A stretch of DNA of 64,000 nucleotides from NCBI GenBank assembly GCA_022497155.1, contig MU385716.1, positions 620,001 to 684,000 on the forward strand, written 5' to 3'. The translations under genes and the position numbers were made by a program. Of this stretch, positions 10,785 to 22,178 are shown in pieces. Every line of letters starts with the position of its first letter. The stretch's first letter is position 1. Under the pieces are notes generated by a model, which saw nothing but the letters and a program-made list of their open reading frames with translations, did no database searches and was not told where the DNA came from. The DNA comes from Whalleya microplaca (taxonomy: Eukaryota > Ascomycota > Sordariomycetes > Xylariales > Xylariaceae).

Positions 10785-11196
10785 ATGCGAGGGCTGGTTG
10801 GGTGTCAACGGTGTCTCGGTTTTATGTATGAATACGTGGAGGCGATGACGGACGGCTACAATGGATTTCTAGACTACATGGTAGCACAGGCATAGATAAT
10901 GAAGCTCTACCCGTGCTGTGTGTGTACTCGTACCATTACTTTGTCCGGCCACTGCTATGAACAAACACACTGTAATCTCTATATACGTTTCCCTCCCGCC
11001 TCCTCGCCATGTAAAGTCGGGGGCATATGGCCTGCCTTATTGGTTACAAAAACATGACCGTTGCTCTTTTTTTTGCAGGAACAAAACAACCGCCTATATG
11101 CACGCTTCCCACAATCCGCGGCAACAACCTGGTATCTCTATGTAGTAAATGACATGTTTCGAAGTGATATGATATCCGTTGACGCCGATACAATGC

Positions 11197-11197
<1 letters not shown>
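10785..11197. other. 3' flank of RPT1, no gene seen
   Basis: Spacer with no supported coding region, running into the poly-A tract that marks the low-quality segment. Confidence 0.55.
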
Positions 11198-11241
<44 letters not shown>

Positions 11242-11409
11242 CGAGTACGGGGGCGGGCCGCCCCCCCCCTAGGCGCCGCGGCGGGCCAGACCCGNNNNNN
11301 NNNNAAATAAAAAAAAATAAAAACAAATACAAAAAAAATCAAAAAAAACACTCTTTTTTCATAAATTTTTTTACTTTTATTTTTTTACAAAACCAATAAA
11401 ATTTTCTAA

Positions 11410-11445
<36 letters not shown>
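11198..11445. other. Low-quality assembly junction with 10-N gap at 11295-11304
   Basis: A 37-A run is followed by GC-rich sequence, ten Ns, AT-only sequence and a second poly-A run. The GC-rich part after the first run (CGAGTACG, four bases, C.G, a C run, ...CGCCG) aligns with the sequence after the second run (CGAGTACG at 11452...). The left contig end is probably an error-laden read of the right side. Reading frames through it are meaningless. Confidence 0.8.
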
Positions 11446-11448
<3 letters not shown>

Positions 11449-11712
11449 TCGCGAGTACGTAGTCAGTCAGCCCCCCCAATTATCTCCGCCGCAGTCCAGT
11501 CCAGTCAGGCAATACATACATATAAAAGTCGGAAATGCTGCCCGACCCGATGCCTCTTGTTTTCCATTTGCACACACTGAACTCACTGGCACTATACGTG
11601 CTTACCCAGGGGTTACCTATTATACCCATCTTAACCGCCTTACGAGAAGGAAGGGAGGAAGTTGTAAGCATGCAAGCAACTACTGATACGTCGCCCCAGT
11701 CATCGGGGCGTC

Positions 11713-12773
11713 CTAGGCCCCCTCCATACCAGCCAGGCAACCCAGGCAAACCACATCGCCCTCGGTCCCGCGCTCGACGCAGCAGCGGCTGCAGACGACC
11801 TCGCGGTGGCCCTGCCCGCTCCAGCCCTCTCCGCCTCCTCCTCCTCCTCCTCCTCCTTCCCCCTTCTTCTGTGGGTCGTCGTCGTCGTCCACGTCGCACA
11901 TGGTCAGGGATGTAGATAGGCCCTGTTGTTCTCTATCTGGTAGGGATGGAAGCCAGCCGGGACAGGCCCGGATGCAGACGAAGCACGTCCGCTGCCCGCA
12001 CCCCGTGCAGTCGGCGAAGGAGTCCAGGTTCGACTTCCGCGTCGGCTTGCGGTGGCAGATGTGGCAGGGCGCCAGCAGCGCCGCCGAGCTGGTCCGGCTC
12101 ACGCCCGGCCGCATCGGGTCGTCATGCCGGGGTGCGATCTGCGGCGATATCGGGGGGCTAGTAGAGTACGAGGGGTGTGCGTGTGAGAAGTGGGATTGCT
12201 GTTGCGGGTGGTGGGGGGAGGCGTGCCCGCTGGGGAGGATGCACGAGGGATGCGTGTGCGCGCGGCTCTCGTTCTCGGCCGCGTCCGCGAGCCGGAATCT
12301 CTTGTTAGGAGGCAGCGGGATGATCTTGCGCGACACGTTGTAGAGAGAGGTGGTGGTGGTGGAGGTGGTGGTTGGTGGGCCCCTGGGGGTGGCGGAGGGG
12401 AAGATCAGCCGTTCGCTGTTGCTGCTGCTGTTGATGGTGCTCGAGGGTAGATTCTGGGACTCGGAGGAGAGGGACTGCGTGGTTGTTGCTCTGTTGTTCA
12501 CACAATGGTGTTGTTAGCTAGCTATCTTAGCCATGCATGAGAGTAGAATTGAAAGAGAGGATGAAAGATAGGAAGTAATAAGTCTCGGGTCAAGTCAATC
12601 GTTCGTACGTACACAGACGTCTGCACCTCGCTGCTGTTATTATTATTGTCATCATCTCGCCTCCGCTTCTTGGTCGTCGAGGAGAGGGCTGGCCATCCCG
12701 ACTCCGTCACTGACGGCATTTGTCCACCTTGCTGCAGCACGGTATCGGCGTGGTGGAGGAGGAGGAATGGCAT
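11713..12773 (-). CDS. Conserved fungal Cys-rich (treble-clef/RING-like) protein of unknown function
   Basis: Reconstructed as complement(join(11713..12490, 12613..12773)), 312 aa; the intron has GTACGT, a TAGCTAAC branch site and acceptor AACAG, and both ends are phase 2. The start at MPFLLLHHADTVLQQGG was chosen over an upstream in-frame Met because the preceding residues look like 5' UTR. The N-terminal half is disordered (KKRRRDDDNNNN, Ser/Pro/His-rich). The C-terminal half has paired cysteines: CHICHRK...CTGCGQRTCFVCIRAC and later CSRCCVERG...VVCLGCL, enough for two zinc sites, interrupted by an acidic run and a poly-Gly stretch. I recognise the Cys pattern as conserved in ascomycetes but cannot assign a function. 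Confidence 0.72.
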
Positions 12774-14883
12774 CTGCAGCCGTGAACGAGGGTACGCCGG
12801 TTGCGTTGCTGAAGCCGAAGCCGAAAGCAAGAGAGCAAGCAACCCGTTTCGTTTGTTTGAGGGAGAAAAAAACAAACGACGATGTAGGTTGGGTTGTTAG
12901 GGCTTGCAGCCACGGCGGCTTATGAGGGAGGGAGAGGATTTGACATATCGATTGTCAGTTGGAATAATAAACTCATCAGCACTGCCTAGAAACTGCACCG
13001 AAGTACATGCGTACAGTGGAGGGTTGGCCCGGATCAATGAAATCGTTAGCCCTGGCAAAACTCGGCCAGCACATTGATTCTAGGCGAAAACCGGCAGCCG
13101 GTGCCTGAAGGAACCCATAGTGAGACCTAACTATAGGTGCAATATATGTACTCATTATGCTGTACCTTGAAGGAGCTGCCTAGGTTAGGTGAATAATTGT
13201 GTGTTTGAAAGCGTGTAAAGGTATTAGAGGTTAAACTTTGATTTCCTTAGTATTATAATTCTATTTCCTTCCAAATAGTTGAATCGACTGACTATTAATC
13301 ACTGCTATAACGGCTATATATCTATCAGATTCTGTGGCATTTGTTACCGTTTCACACTTTGGTTATAATGAAGAGGACATGACGGGCTTGACACATTGCC
13401 ACTTACAAGAAAAACTTCTTACCTACAACTTGACAGCCCACAGTCAGTCTATCACGATCTTGTCAGTTTGGCATGTGATTATTAAGCGTCCTATCACTGT
13501 CTCTCGTAAGCGCTAAAGAGACTGTATTGTTTATGCTATATAACAAAACTTATTGCAAGGTGAGATCTTAGCTACTGGTGCATACCTGACTGATTATGGT
13601 ATAGGTATCATATAGCAGCTGGTCAATTTACTCAATTGGGTAAAGAAAGTGTCATAACTAAGCAAAGTGATTCGGAATCTCATCAGCTTATATGAAAAAT
13701 AATATCTTACATAAGGGCTAGATCGAGAATGCCTTGACAATTTCATCTCTACTGTCGTGAGACTGAGGGCGGAATGAGACAATGGGGGCCGGAAGCTGAC
13801 GGCGCACCATCACCGAAAGTCAGGTCCGGGGTCCCGATGATCTCGGAACTCACCTCGGAGGACACACAATCCTACATATAACCAGGACTTGAGATATTCC
13901 ATTTGGCCCCCAACCCTTGCATTTGACGACAATGGAGTTTTTCAAGACTTGACAATTCAAACAATATGCACAGTGAAATTTAGAGATATAAGATAGCCTT
14001 GACAAGTAACCTCTAGGTAATATATATATACATATATTTACATCAGCGACGTATGTAGGTATAAGTTAAGTGTATACATAGACTATATTCTACATGCAGG
14101 TAGCTATCTGTGAGAATTGACATTGGAGAGAATAAGTAGTGCTGGCGATATCTCTATAGCATGAGATTAATCATACGAATGTCGGGGCTGGTGTAGAGGC
14201 ATGCTGGGCAATGACTTACAAGGTATGGAACACGCTTTCAAGAGATCTTGATTTCGGCCATAACTGCAGCTATAGGAAGGTGACTACGTATAGTTGCCTG
14301 TTGTTCACCTACACACGTGTAGCACTTTCACTGATGAATGAGGCCCCTGATGATCTCACACATAAGAGATAGCCGAGCTGCAGGTACGGACTACGGTATT
14401 CTACATGGTAGAATTGATGTCTTGTAGATTATGAGAAGTTTCAAGAGGTAAAAGCATACCTATAAGCAGCTGGGATGCACAGAATGGTCTTTGTGTGATA
14501 CTGGATAAATTAACAAAGAAACGAAAACAAAGTCCAGATTCCTTCCTGAATGCCTCGTATGCAAGTCTCATCCCAAGGCTGGTTGCACCTGATGTTTCCA
14601 TTCTCGATGCAGTGACAACCTTAGGTGTGGTGGCACCAGTGGCTGAGTACCTCAGGCCAAACACCAATCGATAAGGCAGAATGTCACGTGCTCACTCGGT
14701 CTTTAGCGTGGCCCATTCCGATTGCTCCGAGGATCAGCCCGCCCCAGGTTTCAATCGACTCTTTGCAGCACGCCTAGTTGAACCCGAACCCATTAACATC
14801 CATCACCAAACCACCTTTGACCAACGTCACACAGTCAACCAGACCAACCTTGAGAATCCTCACCCAACTGCCTCCATCAAGAT
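12774..14883. other. Intergenic region, no gene seen
   Basis: About 2.1 kb. Several short open frames exist on both strands but none has coding-like composition or a recognisable motif. AT-rich between about 13200 and 14100. Confidence 0.55.
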
Positions 14884-15518
14884 ATGAGTCGCGCCGGCAA
14901 GATTGCCCCCGAGCAGCTCCCGTAAGTCCTCATTTCCACGCGCTTCCTATGGTGCCATGGATCCTTTTACCCACCTGCTCGCTCAGTTGCATGGATGCTA
15001 ACCACTTACGAATCCAGAATCCTATTTGTGAAGAACCTAAAGTCAGCCTCCATTTCCCCCATGCTCCTGCCCCGGTCATCATCATGTTGACGTTGCTTTA
15101 GCTACGAAGTATCATCCGCCGCCCTCTGGAAACTCTTCGACCCCGGTGAGGACGGGCTCATTCGGTATGTTCTTCTTAGCTCGGTCATTATCACTTCGAT
15201 ATCGGACATCGCCCACTAATAATACATACAGTCAAATCCGCCAAGGTATCTCCGTTGAAGCCAAAGGCACTGCTTATGTAGTCTTCTGGAACGTGATGGA
15301 TGCGAAGAACGCGCTGGAGAAGCTGAACGGCTTCAACTTCCAGAACCGGTATCTCGTTGGTACGTTTCACCTCGTCGTACCCTGCGCGCGTGGCAACTCA
15401 TCTAACATGACACACAGTGCTATGGCACCAGCCAGAGAAGACTCTCAAGTCAAAAGACGACCTGCAGGCACGCAAGGACAATTTAGCGCAGCTCAAGCAG
15501 AAACATGGCATCGATTGA
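14884..15518 (+). CDS. SF3B6: Splicing factor 3B subunit 6 (SF3b14/p14-like)
   Basis: Reconstructed as join(14884..14921, 15018..15041, 15102..15164, 15232..15359, 15418..15518), 117 aa, close to the 125 aa of the human protein. Exon 2 is only 24 nt. The joined protein begins MSRAGKIAPEQLPILFVKNL (RNP2 of the RRM), continues NYEVSSAALWKLFDPGEDG, has the RNP1-like GTAYVVFWNVMDAKNA, and ends LWHQPEKTLKSKDDL...KQKHGID. In the U2 snRNP this single-RRM protein contacts the branch-site region and binds SF3B1. Four introns in a 117-codon gene is dense but usual for fungal splicing genes. Donor GTCAGC of intron 2 is less standard than the others. Confidence 0.93.
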
Positions 15519-15563
15519 CAATCAGACGGGCCTGCGGACAGGGTTCAGACTCGCTCTCCTGCC

Positions 15564-15785
15564 ATGTCTGCGGTCCCGTCTACCTCAACTTGCACAACTT
15601 CTAGCTCTACTAGCTCCACCAGCTCCTCCAGCACTAAGGCGACGTCGATCAAGAAGCATTCGATGTCGACGGTGAACAACAAGAAGGGCAGGCCGGACGA
15701 TTCGGCTGGAAACGCGCGAAGACTTGCGTTGAGCTTCGTGCGAGGCTTCATCCCACAGAAGTCCAGCAAGCTGTGCGTCACTTGA
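15564..15785 (+). CDS. Possible small Ser/Thr-rich basic protein downstream of SF3B6
   Basis: A 73-codon ATG frame begins 45 bp after the SF3B6 stop. It starts with about 25 residues almost entirely Ser and Thr, then becomes basic (IKKHSMS, NNKKGRP, ARRLALSFVRGF). Third codon positions are mostly G or C, unlike the AT-rich spacer beyond. No family recognised. It could instead be 3' UTR of SF3B6 with biased composition, or an exon of an alternative transcript. Confidence 0.25.
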   Translation: MSAVPSTSTCTTSSSTSSTSSSSTKATSIKKHSMSTVNNKKGRPDDSAGNARRLALSFVRGFIPQKSSKLCVT

Positions 15786-16332
15786 CTTGACATATTGTAC
15801 AAAACTTTCTAGCACGCACATATGGACAAACGGTCAACTTCATACAGCATTTCATGGACTCACAGGATTTGGCTTTTGCTCGGCGTTGGCTGCTTCTTCT
15901 TCACAGATTAGTAGTCGCTCTCTAGGGGCACCTATGGAACACGGGGGGGAGAAGGGGGGGACATTGGCCAGACTGATTCACAGTGTATTCGATGGTTTAC
16001 TAGGGAATGGTTCGACGCCACTTAGTTGTTTGGTATCGTGGCGACTTCAAGATATCAGTTTTATTCAGGACCTAGAGGCTTATAAAGCCCCAATTGAGAA
16101 TGCAGAAGAATGTGGCGGTCCATTTTCTCATATAATCCCAGACCCCGCTTGCTCTCCATCATCGCTATATGTGACTGCATTAATAGCACATGTGTGCGTA
16201 GGCCTAGTGACTAGGTAATCTCTGCTAGGAATTTACCAACTTTTGTTATCATTTACGTAGTAATAGAGTTTAGCACAGGAAAATGGCGTCTAGCACTATA
16301 AGTACATGTCAAGGGACTTAGGGGTAGGCTAG

Positions 16333-16360
16333 CTGGCTGGCTGGCTGGCTGGCTGGCTGG
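16333..16360. repeat. (CTGG)7 microsatellite
   Basis: Seven perfect tandem CTGG units in intergenic DNA. Confidence 0.95.
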
Positions 16361-16590
16361 TTAGGTGTATGTACATTAGGAGGTACTTGCAGTACACGGA
16401 GGCGGAGGCGGATAAGCGGCTAAAGGTCCGCACTAAAAGAGCGCCCAGGCAGCCAAGTGGTAGCGGATGTACATGTATGTACCTGTTGTTTCACGCGCCG
16501 TCTGAATTGCAGGGTAAGCCTGCAGGTCTACAGGGCTGTACTAGCATGTAGTGTGTGCTGTATGTAAATATGTAAACTGTAGTGGCTACA

Positions 16591-16617
16591 TCATTCATTC
16601 ATTCATTCATTCATTCA
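16591..16617. repeat. (TCAT)n microsatellite, 6.75 copies
   Basis: Perfect tetranucleotide repeat about 390 bp upstream of the next start codon. Confidence 0.95.
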
Positions 16618-17008
16618 GAGTGGCTGTTCAGCAATATATGTACCTATTTACAACAACTTCCTAGCTGCCTGGTAGGTAGGATCTCGTGGCTTTTACTATT
16701 GATGTAACACCTAAGACCATATCCCATCCCTCATATCTTCTTCCCGTCTCTCATTGGAAATAACACCGTCTACCTTTTTTTTCTTTGTATTTCACTGCGT
16801 CTCGAATGTGTGCTTTGCTTTGCCAGTTGCAACGTCGTTGGTTGAAACACTAGACGCATAGACAGCAGGCCATTCGAGGCCCTATCTCTATCTACGCATA
16901 CATACTATCCTTAGCAAGGTTGAACCTGGCTGTCGATCCTTACGTCTTCGACTACATACATTACTTCTCTCTCCGCCCGTACGACATACGGAGGCGAGGA
17001 CGAAGCAA

Positions 17009-18313
17009 ATGTCACTACTATCTTCTACAATAGACACTACACTACTCCATTTCCTCCGCGATGTTCCAGCAACGGTAGCCTCAGCTCTCCCCAACACAGC
17101 GATCGGCGTCGACCCCCCCTTACCGACGACGACAGACATGACCTCCCTGCTCACAACAACCGCCTCGACCGCCGCCGCGGCTGCTGCTGCTGCTGCTACC
17201 ACAACAGCGATAGCCGCGTCTGAAAAAGGGGGTGATGGCGGAGGAGGCGGCGGCGGCGGCGAGGGCGAGTGTCGGCTGCTTGGCCCCTTCGCCCTGTTCG
17301 TGCAGCTGGCGCTCGGTGCGCTGGCTCTCCTGTCGCTCGTCTACAAGCGGTGGCGGGAGCGGCCGCAGCGTCCCGTAAAGATCTGGTTCTTCGACGTGTC
17401 GAAGCAGGTGTTCGGATCCGTGCTGGTACACATCGCGAACGTCTTCATGTCGATGCTCACCAGCGGCCGGTTTTCTATTAAATTGGAGCCGGCCAGTGTG
17501 CAGGCGGCGGAGCGCTTGCTCAGGAGGGCTGCTGCTGCCGACGACGGGGGGGAGTACACCCCGAATCCCTGCTCTTTTTACTTGTTAAACCTCGCCATTG
17601 ATGTAAGTAGACGCAGCATGTTGCCTTTACGGGTATCTACCTATTAGAATTCAAGCTAATGCCCGCTGCAGACTACCGTTGGTATCCCAATCCTTATCAT
17701 CCTTCTCCGAATTAATACCGGCCTTGTATCCTACACGCCCTGGGGAAAGCCTCCCGAGTCCATCCAGTCTGGCAACTACGGCAGCCCGCCTAACGCCTGG
17801 TGGTGGTTGAAGCAATCTGTTATTTACTTCTGCGGCCTGTTCGGCATGAAGGTCTGCGTGCTCATTATATTCCTGATATTACCATGGATATCTCGCGTCG
17901 GAGACTGGGCGCTGAGGTGGACCGAGGGCAACGAGCGCCTCCAGATCGTCTTCGTCATGATGCTGTTCCCGCTCATCATGAACGCCATGCAATACTACAT
18001 TATCGACAGCTTTATCAAGAAGAAGGAGACGGATCAGGAGCACGAGAGACTGCCCTCGGAGGATGGCGACGACCGGGACCCCTTCGAGGACCCGCTGGTT
18101 GCAAGTGATGATGAGGGCTCGATTAGTGGCGAGAGCAGTGAAAGCATGAAGCTCTCGAGCTCCAGGGTTTTCAAGCAGGGAGGAAGTGTTAGCCCGAGGA
18201 AAGCTCATGAGGAGTACGATCCCGATTTCGATGGCCAGACTGTGATAGGAAGCAGCAGAAGCCAAGAAGACCGAGGCAGGCTTCTCCCCAAAGAGTTGGT
18301 CCCTCCTGAGTAA
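17009..18313 (+). CDS. STIMATE/TMEM110-family vacuolar or ER membrane protein
   Basis: Reconstructed as join(17009..17602, 17672..18313), phase 0 intron GTAAGT...CTGCAG, 411 aa. The N-terminal 85 residues are low complexity, including poly-Ala and a poly-Gly run just before the first membrane helix. About five hydrophobic segments follow: LFVQLALGALALLSLVY, VFGSVLVHIANVFMSML, LLNLAIDTTVGIPILIILL, VIYFCGLFGMKVCVLIIFLI and FVMMLFPLIMNAMQYYII. The block KIWFFDVSKQVFGS and the motif around TPWGKPP are typical of the family. The C-terminal tail is acidic and Ser-rich. Human STIMATE promotes STIM1 activation at ER-plasma membrane junctions; the yeast relative is annotated vacuolar. Function in filamentous fungi is not established. 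Confidence 0.82.
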
Positions 18314-19893
18314 AAACATGGCACTGGTGTTTGGGTCTTTTGGGGGGCGCTCTTGTGTTTTTTTGTGAGTATGGAGATAATACGTGCATTTGAACTTTGC
18401 AGGAAACCCGCTCCTGTAGGCGTTGGTATATACTTCATTAAAAACAAATAGGACACCTCTTTACCATAACTTGGACACTCTAGTCCTATCATCGAAGGCT
18501 GCTAGTTGTGATATGGCAGGGCGCCAGCCCCTGGACTTCTTGATGGGCTGATGATATGGCTCTGAGCTTATTCGTCAGCCTTGTCATTGTACTGTGCTGA
18601 GATCTCAGCTGAGATTTAGAGTGTCACACCCAATAGAAGTGGTATTGCTTACCCCACACGATCTAAGGTTTGTCAATGGTAGGACCAGGCTACAAATAAA
18701 GAAACAATCATGTCTAAGTTATAACTAACTATTACTAGTCGATTTCCTACAACTGTTTGGTCCGATGTGAATTCCCAACTGGTGTGATTTGAGTATCCAC
18801 AGCTTCTCATATAATCTTAGAGTGGCTCTTGAGTCTCAAGTAATAACGATGACTGGAAGACTTCATAACGTCATGCTTCTTCTCAGCCTGCTTCCGCACT
18901 ACGCGTACAAAAGAAAAAGTGGCAGGCAACGAGGCGTCGGATTGAAGCTTACCATTACTACTACGTGGACAGCAGGCCATTGTGCGACTATGAGCATGTT
19001 TGTCAAGGCAGCAGCAGCCACAGAGCAAAGTTACATATACGGTGAATGGATTCCTTCAGCTCAGCCTCGGTCATCCAACACCACCCACCTCAACAAGAAT
19101 CTAGCTAGCACTTGCCTAGTTCATTAATCTCAAGCCACCTACAGGGCTAGGCCATGCAGTTAACACTATAGAATGCTATAGAATGACCAGGTGCAGGAAT
19201 ACGACATCTTAAACTGAGGTCCAGACTTACTCATTCACTACATAGTTGCTACTAACCGATATAGGAGGAGCCTTGACTGCAGCAACCGTGGATAGCCTGC
19301 CTGGAACACTACCATCTCAAAATGTCCGGCTTGTGTTGCAATGCGGGATTTTCTTAGTTGTATCTAAAATTCTAGTTGGGTTGGGCAAGTGTGTGTTTCC
19401 TGTGAGTGTTTCCTGTGATATACATACCACGGATTCACCAGCCAAACTTTCATAGGAACAATATACTTCTAGAGGACACCTCCCCTCCGAGTGAATTCCT
19501 CCTTCCCTACGCCGACATCACCAGGAATTCACTATTTGTATCTTTTCCCCTCATGTATTCACCTGCTACCTGCCTGCAGCTCGGAGTTTGCTGAGTCGGC
19601 GCATCCCCCTAGCAAAGCTACGACAGCAACAATAAGGTGGGCGGACCCTCAACACGCCTCCCTACCTGCTCCTGCCAGCCTTATATTTTATTATATTGCT
19701 CAGAAAGTCTCACATTGTCACTCACATATACAGTAAATCAACTTTCAACGCGTCTTTCAACGCACCTCCAGATTCTCCTTTGTAACAATCGTTTGGGCCT
19801 GATCGGCGTGCAACACCAGCACCACCATCGTCATCGTCGCACACCTAACACACCCCCCGAATTCGCAGCAACGCCTTTTGTCTTTCTCTAAAC
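18314..19893. other. Intergenic region, no gene seen
   Basis: About 1.6 kb. The last 400 bp before 19894 are CA/CT-rich, as in fungal 5' UTRs. No other feature supported. Confidence 0.55.
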
Positions 19894-21084
19894 ATGTCGC
19901 ACCACCATGTGCCGGCCCCAGGCCAGCCATTTTATATTGTAGTGTACCCACAGAATCGAGAGCACCAGCAGTACCCACCAAATGGGCAGTACCCAGCCTA
20001 CCAAAGCGCAGCCAGCCAGCAAACGTCATGGCCATATGCACCAGCCCAGCAGTATGCCGCTCCTGCTGGATACCATAATCAACAACCAGTACAGCCAGTG
20101 CAGCCACCGAATATGTACCCAATGTACGTGTCGACCACAGACGGACCTCGAGTTATATATAGTGACATATACGGCTCCACCACCCAGCATCCCTCACTGC
20201 AGCCAGTCGTTCCGAGAACCGTCCCCGACCTTGTTGCTGGATGGAACCAGGCTCCTGTTCAACAACCCGATCCTGTATACGAAGCCCCGGCTCAGCGCAA
20301 AGATTACTCTGACTACCGGCACACGGCGTACACGCCGAACTACCACTATGCGCCCCAGGCATACAACCACGCACCGGCACAACCCGTCTCAAGAGCACCA
20401 GAGACGCACGTGCCAGAGGCTCACAGGCGACAGAGCTGGGGGTCAGTCGACAATTCGTCGCGTCACTCGCGCCCGCTGACGAACGACTCGGCTGCACAAT
20501 GGTCAAACCGCGCCGACAGTGGCAGCCCGTGGGACATGGCGAATAGCGAGGAAGTCGACCGTGGCCGGGCCCGGGCTAACTACACGCCTGCCACTTCATC
20601 CTCATCGTCCTCTTCTCGAGGGGTCCGCCACGGTAGTGCTGCCGCCGCTAGTCCTATCGCGATTAATCCATGGGCCCCGGATCCCAGGGCACGCGCACCG
20701 CCGACGCCGGCAGCAGAGGTAGACGGACCGCAGGCCGAGCTCCTGACCCCGGACCTCGGACCAGACACGGGCATCGACAGCGTGCTGTTCACGGACGACG
20801 GGCAGGTGGTGGTGGGCGAGGAGTTCCAGGTGCCGAGCCGCGAGGTCGCGTACGCGGAGGCCGGGCCGTCCCACGGCAGGGCGCGTGTCCGGGTTCCCTC
20901 GAGCAAGGAGCATTACTTCGACCGCTCAGACCCCGACTCCGATGACTTCGACTTCAACCGGAACAACCAGGAGGAGGTGGTGGATATTACGATGAGCGGT
21001 AGCCATGTGCCGAGAGAGTGGAATTGGGCGCCGAAGCAGTATGGGTCGGTTCGGAATCGGAATCGGAATCGGAATCGAGGTTGA
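19894..21084 (+). CDS. Disordered Pro/Gln/Tyr-rich protein, function unknown
   Basis: Single-exon frame of 396 aa. The first 180 residues are rich in Pro, Gln, Tyr and Ala with many PQ/YPP patches, resembling prion-like or condensate-forming segments. The middle is Ser-rich (SSSSSS). The C-terminal 130 residues are acidic and more ordered, with DLGPDTGIDSVLFTDDGQ, VGEEFQVPSREV, FDRSDPDSDDFDFNRN and PREWNWAPKQYGSV, which look conserved rather than random. The very end is an (Asn-Arg)n tail encoded by a CGGAAT hexamer repeat (about 21050-21077). No catalytic motif or membrane segment seen. The frame has GC-rich third positions and a CT-rich leader, which supports a real gene. Confidence 0.65.
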   Translation: MSHHHVPAPGQPFYIVVYPQNREHQQYPPNGQYPAYQSAASQQTSWPYAPAQQYAAPAGYHNQQPVQPVQPPNMYPMYVSTTDGPRVIYSDIYGSTTQHPSLQPVVPRTVPDLVAGWNQAPVQQPDPVYEAPAQRKDYSDYRHTAYTPNYHYAPQAYNHAPAQPVSRAPETHVPEAHRRQSWGSVDNSSRHSRPLTNDSAAQWSNRADSGSPWDMANSEEVDRGRARANYTPATSSSSSSSRGVRHGSAAAASPIAINPWAPDPRARAPPTPAAEVDGPQAELLTPDLGPDTGIDSVLFTDDGQVVVGEEFQVPSREVAYAEAGPSHGRARVRVPSSKEHYFDRSDPDSDDFDFNRNNQEEVVDITMSGSHVPREWNWAPKQYGSVRNRNRNRNRG

Positions 21085-22138
21085 TGGGTGCCCTAGGTCG
21101 GGGGATTACCTGTGCCTTGCGTTCGCGGGTTGGATGAGTGAGTGACCGGCTGGGTCATGCTGTTTTGTCGTGGATACAACAGCCATTGGAGATGTGCGGA
21201 TCTGTTGCCGGCTGTCTCTACGGTACAAAATGAACTGTAATAATTCTTTCCCGGTAGCTGTCGGTCATGGAGTTGGCTATGTGGTCAGATAGATACCCCT
21301 AGCATAATGAGCAATGAAGGCACGTTCTGATACCGTCTCCCGGATCCCTGTCGGTGTGTTGGTGTTTTGTGTAAGCTGAGTAGCTCGTTTCGACCTTAGT
21401 CGCCCGACCAGCCCGACCTAAGTCAATCCCATCTCATAATTGGAGAGAACCTGGGGTTTGCTATGGTAAGCAGAGCGAGTACTTATATGTACTGAATCAC
21501 CTGTTCCCTGCTCTGGGCCAAATCGACATCCATGTCGAACACCCTCACTTTGCGACTAAATAGTTTCATTTCAATATATTTCAAGTGTACATAATCTTCA
21601 GGATCTTGAATAGAACCTTTCATTATCTACTTCGACGAGGGACTCAAAGTTCCCATATAAATTACTTTTGTTAGTAGTCTGGTTTGACTTTACATATGAT
21701 CCATATAGAACACGGCTTGGGTATAGGCCTTCGAACTGTTCTCTGTTGTAACTCTGTTGGCCTTGTGCCTCTTGACGTTGGTATATCTGACACTCGAGAG
21801 TGGTCGAAATTAAACCCGATAGAGAATAATAGGAGCTTGTGTTCGATGGAGATAGACCGAAATGTAAGACTAACTCATGCACCAGTAGTGTTTTCGGGGT
21901 CTCTCGTTTTCCACGCCTCTAGCAAGAAACCTGACAGGTACGAGGGAGTCCATCTCTTCGTTTGAACGTAGCAAATTCATATTGTTATTGTTAATACATG
22001 TACCACGGATATCCCAAACTGTTAGAGACAGATGGAACTCCCGGCCTGCAAAGAATAAGTGCCCATACCTCTCATCTCATCTGCAAGCCAACACCACGAA
22101 AGTCCACATATTCACTCAAGACTGTCCGTTCTCTCAGG

Positions 22139-22178
<40 letters not shown>

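Larger units (their letters stand above)
15786..17008. other. Intergenic region with two microsatellites
   Basis: About 1.2 kb between the SF3B6 locus and the STIMATE-like gene. It contains (CTGG)7 and (TCAT)6.75, listed separately, and a TACATGTA palindrome at 16470. A 143-codon open frame at 15787 lacks an ATG start and looks non-coding. Confidence 0.55.

Noticed and set aside
11061..11399. Open frames with poly-Lys or poly-Phe across the first gap
   Set aside because: They run through homopolymers and Ns in a low-quality segment.
15787..16218. 143-codon frame after SF3B6
   Set aside because: No ATG start, composition like spacer DNA, no recognised motif.
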